Positions 46,703 to 55,090 of a stretch of DNA of 64,000 nucleotides are shown here, one piece after another. The notes beneath the pieces are model-generated. The model ran no database searches, had not been told where the DNA came from, and saw only the letters and a program-made list of their open reading frames with translations. Position numbers and translations under genes: made by a program. The stretch covers positions 248,001 to 312,000 of the forward strand of contig NZ_JYKZ01000005.1 of the NCBI RefSeq assembly GCF_001043005.1. Direction: 5' to 3'. Every line of letters begins with the position of its first letter. Position 1 is the first letter of the stretch. Source of the DNA: Pseudomonas psychrophila. Its GTDB lineage: Bacteria > Pseudomonadota > Gammaproteobacteria > Pseudomonadales > Pseudomonadaceae.

Positions 46703-48265
46703 ATGTTGGACGCCAATCTAAAAGCTCAGTTGAAGTCATACCTGGAGCGGGTCACACAGCCGATCGAGATCGTTGCTTCGCTCGACGACGGTGCGAAATC
46801 CCGTGAAATGCACGACCTGCTAAAGGAAATCGCCAGTCTTTCCAGCATGATCACCCTGCTGGACAACGGTAACGATGCGCGCAAGCCGTCGTTCTCGCTG
46901 AACCGCCCGGGCGGCGATATCAGCCTGCGTTTTGCAGGTATTCCGATGGGCCACGAATTTACTTCGCTGGTGCTGGCCTTGCTGCAAGTGGGCGGCCACC
47001 CATCGAAAGCCAGTACCGAAGTGATTGAACAGATTCGCGCCCTTAAAGGGGAGTTCAACTTCGAAACCTATTTCTCGCTGTCTTGCCAGAACTGTCCTGA
47101 TGTTGTTCAGGCGCTGAACTTGATGGCAGTGCTAAACCCGAACATTCGCCACGTAGCGATTGACGGCGCGTTGTTCCAGGACGAAGTCACCGAACGTCAG
47201 GTGATGGCGGTGCCAAGTGTTTACCTCAACGGGGTTAACTTCGGCCAGGGCCGCATGGGGCTGGAAGAGATTCTCGGCAAGCTGGACACCAGCGCCGTGG
47301 AGCGTCAGGCCGAAAAAATCAGCGCCAAGGAAGCCTTTGATGTGCTGGTGGTCGGTGGCGGCCCGGCGGGTGCTGCGGCGGCGATTTATGCAGCACGTAA
47401 AGGCATTCGTACCGGCGTTGCCGCTGAGCGTTTTGGTGGTCAGGTGCTGGATACCATGGCCATCGAGAACTTTATCTCGGTTCAGGAAACTGAAGGTCCA
47501 AAGCTTGCCAGTGCACTTGAAGAACACGTCAAACAATACGACGTCGACATCATGAACTTGCAGCGCGCGGACAAACTGATTGCCGGCAAGGCGGGCGAGT
47601 TGCACGAAGTTAAATTCGCCAGCGGCGCTTCGCTCAAGGCCAAGACCGTGATTTTGGCCACCGGTGCCCGCTGGCGTGAAATGAACGTGCCGGGCGAGCA
47701 GGAATACCGTAGCCGTGGTGTTGCTTACTGCCCACACTGCGATGGTCCGTTGTTCAAAGGCAAGCGTGTTGCAGTGATCGGCGGTGGTAACTCAGGTGTT
47801 GAAGCGGCCATTGACCTGGCAGGTATTGTTGCCCACGTAACCCTGCTTGAGTTCGATACCCAGTTGCGCGCCGATGCCGTATTGCAGCGCAAGTTGCACA
47901 GCCTGCCTAACGTGAAGGTCATCACCCATGCGCAAACCACCGAGGTGACTGGCGACGGGCAGAAAGTGAACGGCCTGCGTTACAAGGATCGGCAGTCGGG
48001 TGAGGTGCATACCGTGGAGCTTGAGGGCATCTTTGTGCAAATCGGTTTGTTGCCCAACACCGATTGGCTTAAGGGTACGGTCGAGCTTTCGCCTCGCGGT
48101 GAGATCATAGTCGATGCTCGCGGTGAAACGTCCATCCCCGGTATTTTCGCTGCCGGTGACGTGACCACCGTACCGTACAAGCAGATTGTGATCGCGGTAG
48201 GTGAGGGCGCCAAGGCTTCGCTGAGTGCGTTCGATCACTTGATCCGCTCTTCTGCGCCTGAATAA
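46703..48265 (+). CDS. ahpF: Alkyl hydroperoxide reductase flavoprotein AhpF
   Basis: A 520-residue NADH:peroxiredoxin reductase. The N-terminal double-thioredoxin domain has the CxxC pair Cys128 and Cys131 (SCQNCPDV). The thioredoxin-reductase-like part follows with FAD motif [17 protein letters not shown], the CPHC redox pair (YCPHCDG) and the NAD motif [17 protein letters not shown]. It passes electrons from NADH through FAD to AhpC. GGAGAT upstream of the ATG is a good ribosome site. It ends at a shared bidirectional terminator. Confidence 0.97.
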   Translation: MLDANLKAQLKSYLERVTQPIEIVASLDDGAKSREMHDLLKEIASLSSMITLLDNGNDARKPSFSLNRPGGDISLRFAGIPMGHEFTSLVLALLQVGGHPSKASTEVIEQIRALKGEFNFETYFSLSCQNCPDVVQALNLMAVLNPNIRHVAIDGALFQDEVTERQVMAVPSVYLNGVNFGQGRMGLEEILGKLDTSAVERQAEKISAKEAFDVLVVGGGPAGAAAAIYAARKGIRTGVAAERFGGQVLDTMAIENFISVQETEGPKLASALEEHVKQYDVDIMNLQRADKLIAGKAGELHEVKFASGASLKAKTVILATGARWREMNVPGEQEYRSRGVAYCPHCDGPLFKGKRVAVIGGGNSGVEAAIDLAGIVAHVTLLEFDTQLRADAVLQRKLHSLPNVKVITHAQTTEVTGDGQKVNGLRYKDRQSGEVHTVELEGIFVQIGLLPNTDWLKGTVELSPRGEIIVDARGETSIPGIFAAGDVTTVPYKQIVIAVGEGAKASLSAFDHLIRSSAPE

Positions 48266-48280
48266 GCGAGCCAAATAAAA

Positions 48281-48304
48281 AAACCCATGAGCGATCATGG
48301 GTTT
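48281..48304. terminator. Bidirectional terminator between ahpF and gloA
   Basis: AAACCCATGA (48281-48290) and TCATGGGTTT (48295-48304) pair around GCGA, with A-rich and T-rich flanks on both sides. Confidence 0.9.
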
Positions 48305-48320
48305 TTTTTGCGTCCGGTAT

Positions 48321-48842
48321 TTACATCGGTTGCGGCTGGATGATTTCTACCCAGTAACCGTCCGGATCTTTAACGAATGCCAGGGACTTCATGCGGCCGT
48401 CGTTCAAGCGCTTCTGGAAGTCCACGCCCAAGGTTTCAAAGCGCTCGCATGCGGCACGGATATCCGGCACCGAAATGCAGATATGGCCAAAACCACGGGG
48501 ATCGGTATTGCCATTGTGGTAGACGACGCTGTCATCGGTTTCCGAGCCGTGATTGTGGGTCAGTTCCAGAATGCCGGGGATGGACTTCATCCACAGCGTG
48601 CGTGCTGCGTCGTCTGCCGGGATCTGGGCCTTGTCGACCAGCGCCAGAAAATACAGACTGAATTCGGCTTCAGGGAAGTCACGCTTTTCAACCAGTGAAA
48701 AGCCCAGTACGCGGGTATAAAAATCGAGGGACTTCTCGATGTTTTTGACGCGCAACATGGTGTGGTTGAACACGAAGTTTTGGGTAGCGCTATCAGGGGT
48801 GGCGGTAACGCCAGGGATGTTGTTCAGGTCTTGCAGGCTCAT
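48321..48842 (-). CDS. gloA: Lactoylglutathione lyase (glyoxalase I)
   Basis: A 173-residue single-domain glyoxalase I. The metal ligands are in FNHTMLRVKNIEKSLDFYTR (His), LELTHNHG (Glu), GHICISVPD (His) and WVEII (Glu). It converts the methylglyoxal-glutathione hemithioacetal to S-lactoylglutathione. Length is at the longer end, as in the zinc-dependent Pseudomonas form. Convergent with ahpF. Confidence 0.94.
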   Translation of the reverse strand: MSLQDLNNIPGVTATPDSATQNFVFNHTMLRVKNIEKSLDFYTRVLGFSLVEKRDFPEAEFSLYFLALVDKAQIPADDAARTLWMKSIPGILELTHNHGSETDDSVVYHNGNTDPRGFGHICISVPDIRAACERFETLGVDFQKRLNDGRMKSLAFVKDPDGYWVEIIQPQPM

Positions 48843-49159
48843 GAACCCTCCGAAAATGATGCTGGGTGATCGGTCGCTACGATGAGCGTGATGGGAGAAT
48901 GATACGGAATGTGAAGTCGTGCGCCAAACCTGTTTTCATGGGCAAAGGGCTATTGGTACGAGGTGGCGGTCGCAGAGCAGATGACGCAGAAGGCCTGTGA
49001 GATCAATCATCTATTGCCCCCGCTATGGATGGATGCCGGCTGATCTGAGCAAGACCTCTTGCCCGTAAGCTTGCGGTGCGGGTATCGCTAAAGACTCTAC
49101 ATGATGCCAAACGGCAGGTCGCCGCACCTGCTCCACAGCTGATCTTCAAAGGATTTTAT
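48843..49159. other. Intergenic, no gene seen
   Basis: Promoter region between gloA (minus) and the 163-residue orphan gene (plus). An in-frame extension of the orphan gene back to 49076 exists but has no ribosome binding site. Nothing else could be identified. Confidence 0.5.
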
Positions 49160-49651
49160 ATGGCAACTGAACTACATGCCGGGACGCACGCGGGTTACAG
49201 CACTCTCGCCTGGAACAATGGACGCGACGTAAATCTGGGCGACGTCATTCGCCAGGTTCCTGAGCTCGTGCTGGGCCGTTATGTGGCCATCGCTTGGTCG
49301 GATAGCGGGCCCTATAACATCAGTGCTGCCGAGATCGCTCGCGGTTGGCAGCGATTAGGTGACTTGGCGATTAGTCCTATGATTACGGATATCGCACAGT
49401 TGCCTACACCAGGCTTTGATGAATGGTATGTTTTTGAGTGTTTACCAGATCGGGCCAGGCTCTCCAGATTTAGCAGCGCTATCGCATTTCAACCTTTCAC
49501 AGAGTGCGACAAGGTCAACGGGTTCTGGTCACAAATTGAAGATATGCAGCCAGTGCATGCTCTGCTGGGTGCCTGTCCAGGCCTGCTATTGATAACTCGG
49601 GATGCATCAATATATGAGCGAGTGCTTGCGATCTGTTCAGCGGGCGAGTGA
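49160..49651 (+). CDS. Hypothetical protein (163 aa), function unknown
   Basis: A 163-residue soluble protein beginning MATELHAGTHAGYSTLAWNN. The start was chosen because AAAGGA sits 7 bases upstream, whereas the longer frame to 49076 lacks such a site. Tryptophan, proline and acidic residues are frequent (for example FDEWYVFE), the size and composition resembling some immunity proteins, but I do not recognise a family. It stands alone between gloA and an isochorismatase-like gene. Confidence 0.62.
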   Translation: MATELHAGTHAGYSTLAWNNGRDVNLGDVIRQVPELVLGRYVAIAWSDSGPYNISAAEIARGWQRLGDLAISPMITDIAQLPTPGFDEWYVFECLPDRARLSRFSSAIAFQPFTECDKVNGFWSQIEDMQPVHALLGACPGLLLITRDASIYERVLAICSAGE

Positions 49652-49692
49652 CATAGCTCAATGGCTATCGCAACAGTGGGTACTGCATAACT

Positions 49693-50259
49693 TCATAGAG
49701 TGAACTTTGCGATCACTTCGTGCGATGACATGACATCGGCATATTCATCACCGAGTATTGCCAGGGTTAATTCATGAACGGTTGTGGCGTCCCACGACTT
49801 TCCATGCGCCCCGATGACGGGTACGGCTGTCGTCGCGTCGGACGGAAGGATGATGCTGTAACCGAGCGCTTTTCCCGCACGGACTGTGGCATCCATGCTG
49901 TTGTGAATCACAACACCCGTCAGCACCAGACGCTTTACTTGCATCCTTTTAAGAGTGGCGTCTAATTCTGTGCCAATGAAGGCGCAGTTCTCCTGTTTGG
50001 TGATGACGGTTTCTCCCTGTATCGGGGCAACGTCTTTCTTTATTTCATTCCAGGGGCCATGAACGTAATAGCTAGATGCAGGCGTCTGCTCATCGTGCTT
50101 CACGTGAAGAACCGGCCAACCGTTTGAGCGCCAGTGATTAAGCAGGCGTTGAATTACCGTCAAATACTCCGGATTATTTTTGCCATCCCAGTTCGGGCGA
50201 TCAATGGCATCTTGAACATCAAGGATAACAAGGGGGATAGAGCCAGATTGATCCTTCAT
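49693..50259 (-). CDS. Isochorismatase-family hydrolase with Ser in place of the catalytic Cys
   Basis: A 188-residue protein of the isochorismatase-like fold. Asp14 (VILDVQDAID) and Lys88 (VITKQENCAF) match the family's catalytic Asp and Lys. The position of the nucleophilic cysteine, in GVVIHNSMDATVRAG, is Ser121. True isochorismatases also lack this Cys, while nicotinamidase-like members need it. No siderophore or phenazine genes are nearby, so the substrate is unknown. Confidence 0.85.
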   Translation of the reverse strand: MKDQSGSIPLVILDVQDAIDRPNWDGKNNPEYLTVIQRLLNHWRSNGWPVLHVKHDEQTPASSYYVHGPWNEIKKDVAPIQGETVITKQENCAFIGTELDATLKRMQVKRLVLTGVVIHNSMDATVRAGKALGYSIILPSDATTAVPVIGAHGKSWDATTVHELTLAILGDEYADVMSSHEVIAKFTL

Positions 50260-50806
50260 GCAATCTCATTTCCTTTTTGTGGCAGTAGGCCGAGTGTGCT
50301 GAGCTGAGCCGCTGCCAGCAGATGCCCATCATTGTGCCTGTAGCTGGGGCGTCTGGGTGCCCTGGCCGGACACTTTCGTGGGGGGTGGACAAATTTCGGG
50401 CAAAAAGAAGCCCGCCGAAGCGGGCATGGGGCGCTAGTCCTTTAGCAGCCTCTATCCTGTGACCAACCATGTGAAAAAATTGTGAAGCATCTTGCTCCAT
50501 CCGTCCCTTTCGGCCGCGCGGGTTGCAGAATACGACTTTTCCTACGCGGCATTGAGTGCTGATCAATATGTGAGCCGGGTTATGCAGCAAAACAAGTGCG
50601 CGTAATGGGCGTGATGTCTGGAGTGATTCCGCAAGGGCGCAAGGTCGATGTTTTAATGACAGACCAAAAATAACGGAACTCTTCATGTCACGATCAGTTG
50701 AACAGTTCTGTATAAAGTTAAGTCTTTATAGTTGAGCATTTTGAGAGCGACTAACAGCGGTACAAAAAAAGCCCTGCAAGGGCAGGGCTGTTGTCACTGA
50801 TGGACT
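50260..50806. other. Gap with a hairpin and a possible gene remnant
   Basis: No intact gene. A terminator-like hairpin GCCCGC-CGAA-GCGGGC lies at 50410-50425, with a T-rich tail on the minus strand. On the plus strand, about 50515-50610, a frame without a proper start encodes VAEYDFSYAALSADQYVSRV and seven more residues, resembling the end of a secreted protein, so this may be a decayed gene. The rest is featureless. Confidence 0.4.
50763..50789 (-). terminator. Terminator of the mvaT-family gene
   Basis: On the minus strand AGCCCTGC pairs with GCAGGGCT (arms 50770-50777 and 50782-50789) around CCTT and is followed by seven T residues. Confidence 0.9.
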
Positions 50807-51166
50807 TCATGCACGAAGCCAGGTATCTACCGTGGCTGCGCCGTACTCTTCCTTCCAGGCTTTCAAGCCACGATGGTTGCCACCTTTGGTTTCGATCAGC
50901 TCGCCGGTATGGGGGTTTTGGTAAACCTTGAGTACTCGCGCCTTACGCTGTTTAGGGGCCGATGAACCCTTTGACGCAGAAGGGTTCGGGTCAAGAATGG
51001 CAACGATGTCCCGAAGGTTTTTGCCGTAGGTTTTCATCAGGCCTTGAAGCTTCTCTTCGAACTCGATTTCTTTTTTCAGTCCGGCATCATTTTTCAAGGC
51101 TTCCAATTGGGCCAGCTGTTCTTGTAGCGCTTTTTCAGCAGCGCGAAACTCAGCAAGTCTAGACAA
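50807..51166 (-). CDS. MvaT/MvaU/TurB-family H-NS-like nucleoid protein (TTG start)
   Basis: A 119-residue xenogeneic silencer of the MvaT family. It has an N-terminal coiled-coil dimerisation part (SRLAEFRAAEKALQEQLAQL), a linker, and a C-terminal AT-hook-like DNA-binding domain with YQNPHTGELIETKGGNHRGL. I chose the TTG at 51166: GGAG lies 8 bases before it, but only 2 before the ATG at 51172, and family members begin SRLAEFRAAE at this point. Such proteins silence AT-rich DNA and could act on the AT-rich fap, arn and kfrA regions of this window; that is inference. Confidence 0.92.
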   Translation of the reverse strand: MSRLAEFRAAEKALQEQLAQLEALKNDAGLKKEIEFEEKLQGLMKTYGKNLRDIVAILDPNPSASKGSSAPKQRKARVLKVYQNPHTGELIETKGGNHRGLKAWKEEYGAATVDTWLRA

Positions 51167-51360
51167 AGTCATTACTCCATTCGTAGGTTCGGTGCGATGA
51201 AACCGAAGCGAATTAATGATGTTTGGAATGCACAAGATTTGCAGAACGAGCCCCCCAGGAGTTTGACCCTTGGGAGCGCATCCAGTGATGCAAACAATTA
51301 AAAGTTCGTATTCGGACAAAAAAATTGTAGTTGTTAATTCCTACGCTGCCAAGTGCTATA

Positions 51361-51395
51361 AGCGTGCTGTTTGAAAAAGTTTCAAACAGCACGCT
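51361..51395 (-). terminator. Strong hairpin downstream of the EAL gene
   Basis: Arms 51361-51376 and 51380-51395 (AGCGTGCTGTTTGAAA and its complement) pair perfectly over 16 bases with a 3-base loop, 6 bases past the stop. There is no long T-run, so it may act mainly as a transcript-stabilising hairpin. Confidence 0.75.
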
Positions 51396-51401
51396 TAATT
51401 A

Positions 51402-52949
51402 TTAAGTGGAGGTTAACCGTGCCCGTAACGCCTCGATGAACTCGCCAGGGGGCATGGGTCGCGCAAACAGGTAGCCTTGTAAAAAATCTACCCCTTGAGC
51501 GGCCAGGTATTCGCTTTGCTCTTGTGTTTCAACACCTTCGGCAACAATCCCCAGGTCAAGCTTGGCACTCAACTCGATGATGCTGTCCAGAATATGCCTG
51601 GACAGGGCATCGACACCAATCAGGGCGACGAAACTCTGGTCGATTTTCAAATAGTCGACGTTGAACTCACGCAAGTAACTCAAGCTCGAATGACCCGTAC
51701 CAAAGTCATCAATGGCAATCATGACCCCCAGTGTGTGCAATTGACTGAACAATTCATGGGTGGTTGCAGTCGGTACGATTAACTCGCGTTCGGTGAGTTC
51801 CAGAACAAGATTGATATGCCCTGGCGCAAAAGCTTCCAGAAAACGACGGCAGTCTTCAACCAGTTCCAGGTTATGACAATGGTGGGCGGCTATGTTGAAG
51901 GCTATATGGAAGCCAGGCCCCATGTTGCTGGAGTGGGGTGCAAGCAGTCGTGATGTTTGCTCCATGAGCGAGCGCGTCATGGGCACAATCAACCCCGAGT
52001 GTTCTGCAAAAGGGATAAACAGGTCGGGGCGAACCAACCCCTCTGTGGGGTGTTGCCAGCGCATCAATACTTCGGCGCCGGCCCACTGCTTGGTATCACC
52101 CCGCACAACGGGTTGAAAGTAAGGAATGAACTCGCCCGCCTCCAGACCGCGCTGCATTTCACTCGAAGGTGAGGAGGAGCGTTGTTGAAGCCTGTGAACG
52201 GTTGCTGCAGAAACAGCCCCCAGGAAGATCAATAAACCCAGAAAGCCGGGGTATTCCACAGTGACATGTCGCCAGACTGCGCCCTGGTTAAAGCCTGCGA
52301 TAACTCGGTAGGGGAACTCGAGTGAAGCCACTGCAGTTTGTGCCACCGGTAAATGTGGAAGCTGCGTCGTGCGTACCTGGCCATAACGATCGATCCAGGC
52401 ATCCCCCACGGAGATTAATAATTGGGTTTTGTGATTGATCAAGCCCAGTACGTTGACCAGATGAAAGCCATACAGGCTGATCAACGCCCCGCGCTTGTCC
52501 CTGGCCTGACGGTAAACCAGTACAGGGTCATTGGGCGTAACAATGGTGCCCGGCATCAGCCACAGTACGCCCCCAGCATAATTGGCAGGGTTGACCGCTT
52601 CTTTGTAATTGCCAAATAAAGACGTGCAGTAAATTTGGTTGTCCCACACCAGATTAACGGAGCGAACAAAGGGGCGACGCGTGACCTGTTCTCGTAGGGC
52701 GAGCTCAACCTGGGCGCAATCCTGACCCGCCAGCGGCAAGACGACATCGGCGGCAAGGGCTGCATTGTCCAGCATCAAGTCAAATTGACGGACTGCTTCC
52801 TGGGCCGTTTGAGTAGCCTCAAGTTTCAAGGAGCGGTTGGCCTGCCAGACAATAATCAAGACCCCCAGCACGACTGGCAACAGCCCACTTAGCACAATCA
52901 GCGCATAGCGGTCGGTCCATTTACGGCTCATCTTTAAAGTGAGTGGCAT
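51402..52949 (-). CDS. CSS-motif EAL-domain c-di-GMP phosphodiesterase
   Basis: A 515-residue inner-membrane protein. A periplasmic CSS-type sensor (Cys78, Cys108 in CTSLFG) lies between two membrane segments (about 15-35 and 235-252), followed by an EAL domain. Catalytic residues are intact: Glu in EVLMRW (293-298), Asn in FNIAAHH, Glu in ELTERE, the Asp pair in DDFGTG, Lys in DYLKID and Glu in VAEGVET. It should hydrolyse c-di-GMP, with disulfide state as the likely signal. AGGA precedes the ATG at 52949. Confidence 0.92.
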   Translation of the reverse strand: MPLTLKMSRKWTDRYALIVLSGLLPVVLGVLIIVWQANRSLKLEATQTAQEAVRQFDLMLDNAALAADVVLPLAGQDCAQVELALREQVTRRPFVRSVNLVWDNQIYCTSLFGNYKEAVNPANYAGGVLWLMPGTIVTPNDPVLVYRQARDKRGALISLYGFHLVNVLGLINHKTQLLISVGDAWIDRYGQVRTTQLPHLPVAQTAVASLEFPYRVIAGFNQGAVWRHVTVEYPGFLGLLIFLGAVSAATVHRLQQRSSSPSSEMQRGLEAGEFIPYFQPVVRGDTKQWAGAEVLMRWQHPTEGLVRPDLFIPFAEHSGLIVPMTRSLMEQTSRLLAPHSSNMGPGFHIAFNIAAHHCHNLELVEDCRRFLEAFAPGHINLVLELTERELIVPTATTHELFSQLHTLGVMIAIDDFGTGHSSLSYLREFNVDYLKIDQSFVALIGVDALSRHILDSIIELSAKLDLGIVAEGVETQEQSEYLAAQGVDFLQGYLFARPMPPGEFIEALRARLTST

Positions 52950-53285
52950 TCAAAATCCTGCTAACACAGAGGTGGGGCTTGGGTGCACGCTAGAGAACAG
53001 TAGGAAAAGGGTAGCAGTACGGGCGGGCTATTTTACAATGGGTAAGACAAACAAGATTACGCCATGTAGAATCGGCTTACGCATACAAGAATAACGACTT
53101 CTGAAAGCAGAAGCCCTACCGCGTAAGAGATGGATCGAAATGAAGCGATTCGGGTTCCAATTGATCTACGGTGACTTCCTTGCGCGCAGTGTGCGCGGGA
53201 TCTCCTGCGCGCCACCTGCCAGCCTCAGCATTCTTAGCATATAACCCCTGTTAATTCTAAAAATGACCATGATGAGGCGCCTAAA
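52950..53285. other. Divergent promoter region of the EAL gene and hpd
   Basis: No gene seen. It contains the small hairpin CTTCTG-AAAG-CAGAAG (53098-53113) and a GC-rich imperfect repeat near 53183-53214. No recognised regulator site was found. Confidence 0.5.
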
Positions 53286-54362
53286 ATGGCTGATCTATAC
53301 GAAAACCCAATGGGCCTGATGGGCTTTGAATTCATCGAATTCGCATCCCCTGTACCCAACACGCTTGAACCTGTCTTTGAAATCATGGGTTTCACCAAGG
53401 TGGCAACCCACCGCTCCAAGGACGTGCACTTGTATCGCCAGGGCGATATCAACCTGATCCTCAACAACGAACCCAACAGCGTCGCGTCCTATTTCGCGGC
53501 CGAGCACGGCCCTTCGGTATGCGGGATGGCCTTTCGTGTGCGCAATGCTCAGCAAGCCTATACCCGTGCGCTTGAGTTGGGTGCCCAGCCAGTCCATATC
53601 CCTACAGGCCCGATGGAGCTGAACCTGCCTGCAATCAAAGGTATCGGTGGCGCGCCCTTGTACCTGATAGATCGTTACGGCGAAGGCAACTCGATATACG
53701 ACATCGATTTTGTATTCATCGAAGGCGTAGACCGTCATCCGGTAGGCGCGGGCCTGAAGATCATCGATCACCTGACTCACAACGTGTATCGCGGCCGCAT
53801 GGCGTATTGGGCTAACTTCTACGAGAAGTTGTTCAACTTCCGCGAAATTCGTTATTTCGACATCAAGGGCGAATACACCGGCCTGACCTCCAAGGCCATG
53901 ACCGCACCGGATGGCATGATCCGTATTCCGTTGAACGAAGAGTCGTCCAAGGGCGCGGGCCAGATCGAAGAATTTTTGATGCAATTCAACGGCGAAGGCA
54001 TCCAGCACGTTGCCTTCCTCAGTGATGACCTGATCAAGACTTGGGACGCCCTGAAGAAAATCGGCATGCGCTTCATGACTGCACCGCCAGAAACCTACTA
54101 CGAAATGCTTGAAGGCCGCCTGCCGAACCACGGTGAACCGGTTGAAGAGCTTCAGTCGCGTGGCATCTTGCTGGACGGTTCTTCAGAATCGGGTGACAAG
54201 CGCCTGCTGCTGCAGATCTTCTCGGAAACCCTGATGGGCCCGGTGTTCTTCGAGTTTATCCAGCGCAAGGGCGATGATGGCTTTGGCGAAGGCAACTTCA
54301 AGGCGCTGTTTGAGTCCATCGAGCGTGACCAGGTGCGTCGTGGCGTGCTGAGCACCGACTAA
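53286..54362 (+). CDS. hpd: 4-hydroxyphenylpyruvate dioxygenase
   Basis: A 358-residue non-haem Fe(II) dioxygenase that converts 4-hydroxyphenylpyruvate to homogentisate in tyrosine breakdown, which also supplies pyomelanin precursor. Iron ligands are His162 ([11 protein letters not shown]), His241 ([11 protein letters not shown]) and Glu323 (FFEFIQRKG), corresponding to His161, His240 and Glu322 of the P. fluorescens enzyme. The other genes of the pathway are not in the window. Confidence 0.97.
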   Translation: MADLYENPMGLMGFEFIEFASPVPNTLEPVFEIMGFTKVATHRSKDVHLYRQGDINLILNNEPNSVASYFAAEHGPSVCGMAFRVRNAQQAYTRALELGAQPVHIPTGPMELNLPAIKGIGGAPLYLIDRYGEGNSIYDIDFVFIEGVDRHPVGAGLKIIDHLTHNVYRGRMAYWANFYEKLFNFREIRYFDIKGEYTGLTSKAMTAPDGMIRIPLNEESSKGAGQIEEFLMQFNGEGIQHVAFLSDDLIKTWDALKKIGMRFMTAPPETYYEMLEGRLPNHGEPVEELQSRGILLDGSSESGDKRLLLQIFSETLMGPVFFEFIQRKGDDGFGEGNFKALFESIERDQVRRGVLSTD

Positions 54363-54369
54363 AGGAAGG

Positions 54370-54392
54370 GCCGCCGGACCCTGTCCGGCGGC
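54370..54392 (+). terminator. Hairpin after hpd
   Basis: GCCGCCGGAC and GTCCGGCGGC pair perfectly around CCT, 8 bases past the hpd stop. There is no T-run, so termination may be weak or Rho-assisted. Confidence 0.7.
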
Positions 54393-54402
54393 TACCCGAC
54401 TT

Positions 54403-55038
54403 CTAAAACAATCCCGCCGCAATATTGATCGTAAACCCCAGTACTGCCGTGTTGAATAAAAAGCCGAGTAATGAGTGGCCCAGCACTGCTTTGCGCATTT
54501 CGCGGGTGGCGATGCTCACGTCGGCTGTCTGCACCGCAACATTGAGGGTGAACGAGAAGTACAGAAAGTCCCAGTAGTCCGGGTCCAGCAATCCCTCCGG
54601 GAAGCGCAGCGCCGGCTCCGGCCCGTCATTGTTATAAAACAGTCGAGCGTAATGCAGGCTGAAAATGACTCCGATCATCAACCACGAACCCACCACCGTC
54701 AGCCCGGTAAAGCCGTAATGAATCAGGCGATCGGTATCAGTGACAATGCTGCCCGACAACTCAAGGGTGACGGCCGCCAGGCTGGCAATTGCGGCTATGC
54801 ATACGGTAATCAACACCATGCTGGCATTTTCATCTTCTACTTCAGCCGTGCTTTTCACGTCACAGGCCTTGGAGCGGATCACCAGCCAAATCGTCAACGC
54901 CAGATACAGCCATACAGCGATGTTCCAGCCCAACAGAAATTTGGTGGTCACTGTGGCGGCCGGAGCGAAAACGCCAACTGCCAGCCCGACCAGAGTGGCG
55001 AAGGTCAAGCGGGGGTGGGTGCGTGCAAGGTGCGACAT
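54403..55038 (-). CDS. DUF1345 membrane protein
   Basis: A 211-residue inner-membrane protein with about five helices, matching the DUF1345 family: [20 protein letters not shown] and [20 protein letters not shown] are its conserved polar segments. Function unknown. The ATG at 55038 was preferred over the one at 55044 because AGGGA is at proper distance only for the former. It is convergent with hpd and co-directional with the RND genes upstream of it. Confidence 0.88.
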   Translation of the reverse strand: MSHLARTHPRLTFATLVGLAVGVFAPAATVTTKFLLGWNIAVWLYLALTIWLVIRSKACDVKSTAEVEDENASMVLITVCIAAIASLAAVTLELSGSIVTDTDRLIHYGFTGLTVVGSWLMIGVIFSLHYARLFYNNDGPEPALRFPEGLLDPDYWDFLYFSFTLNVAVQTADVSIATREMRKAVLGHSLLGFLFNTAVLGFTINIAAGLF

Positions 55039-55090
55039 AAACATTCCCTGTTACTGAGTTTACAAGCACCTTAGCACGCACTGCCGGGGG

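Noticed and set aside
50219..50686. 155-residue open frame on the minus strand
   Set aside because: Overlaps the start of the isochorismatase-like gene, has no ribosome site, and its sequence is not protein-like (many Pro, His, Arg).
53183..53214. GC-rich repeat before hpd as a regulator site
   Set aside because: The repeat is irregular and matches no known operator; could be a decayed REP.
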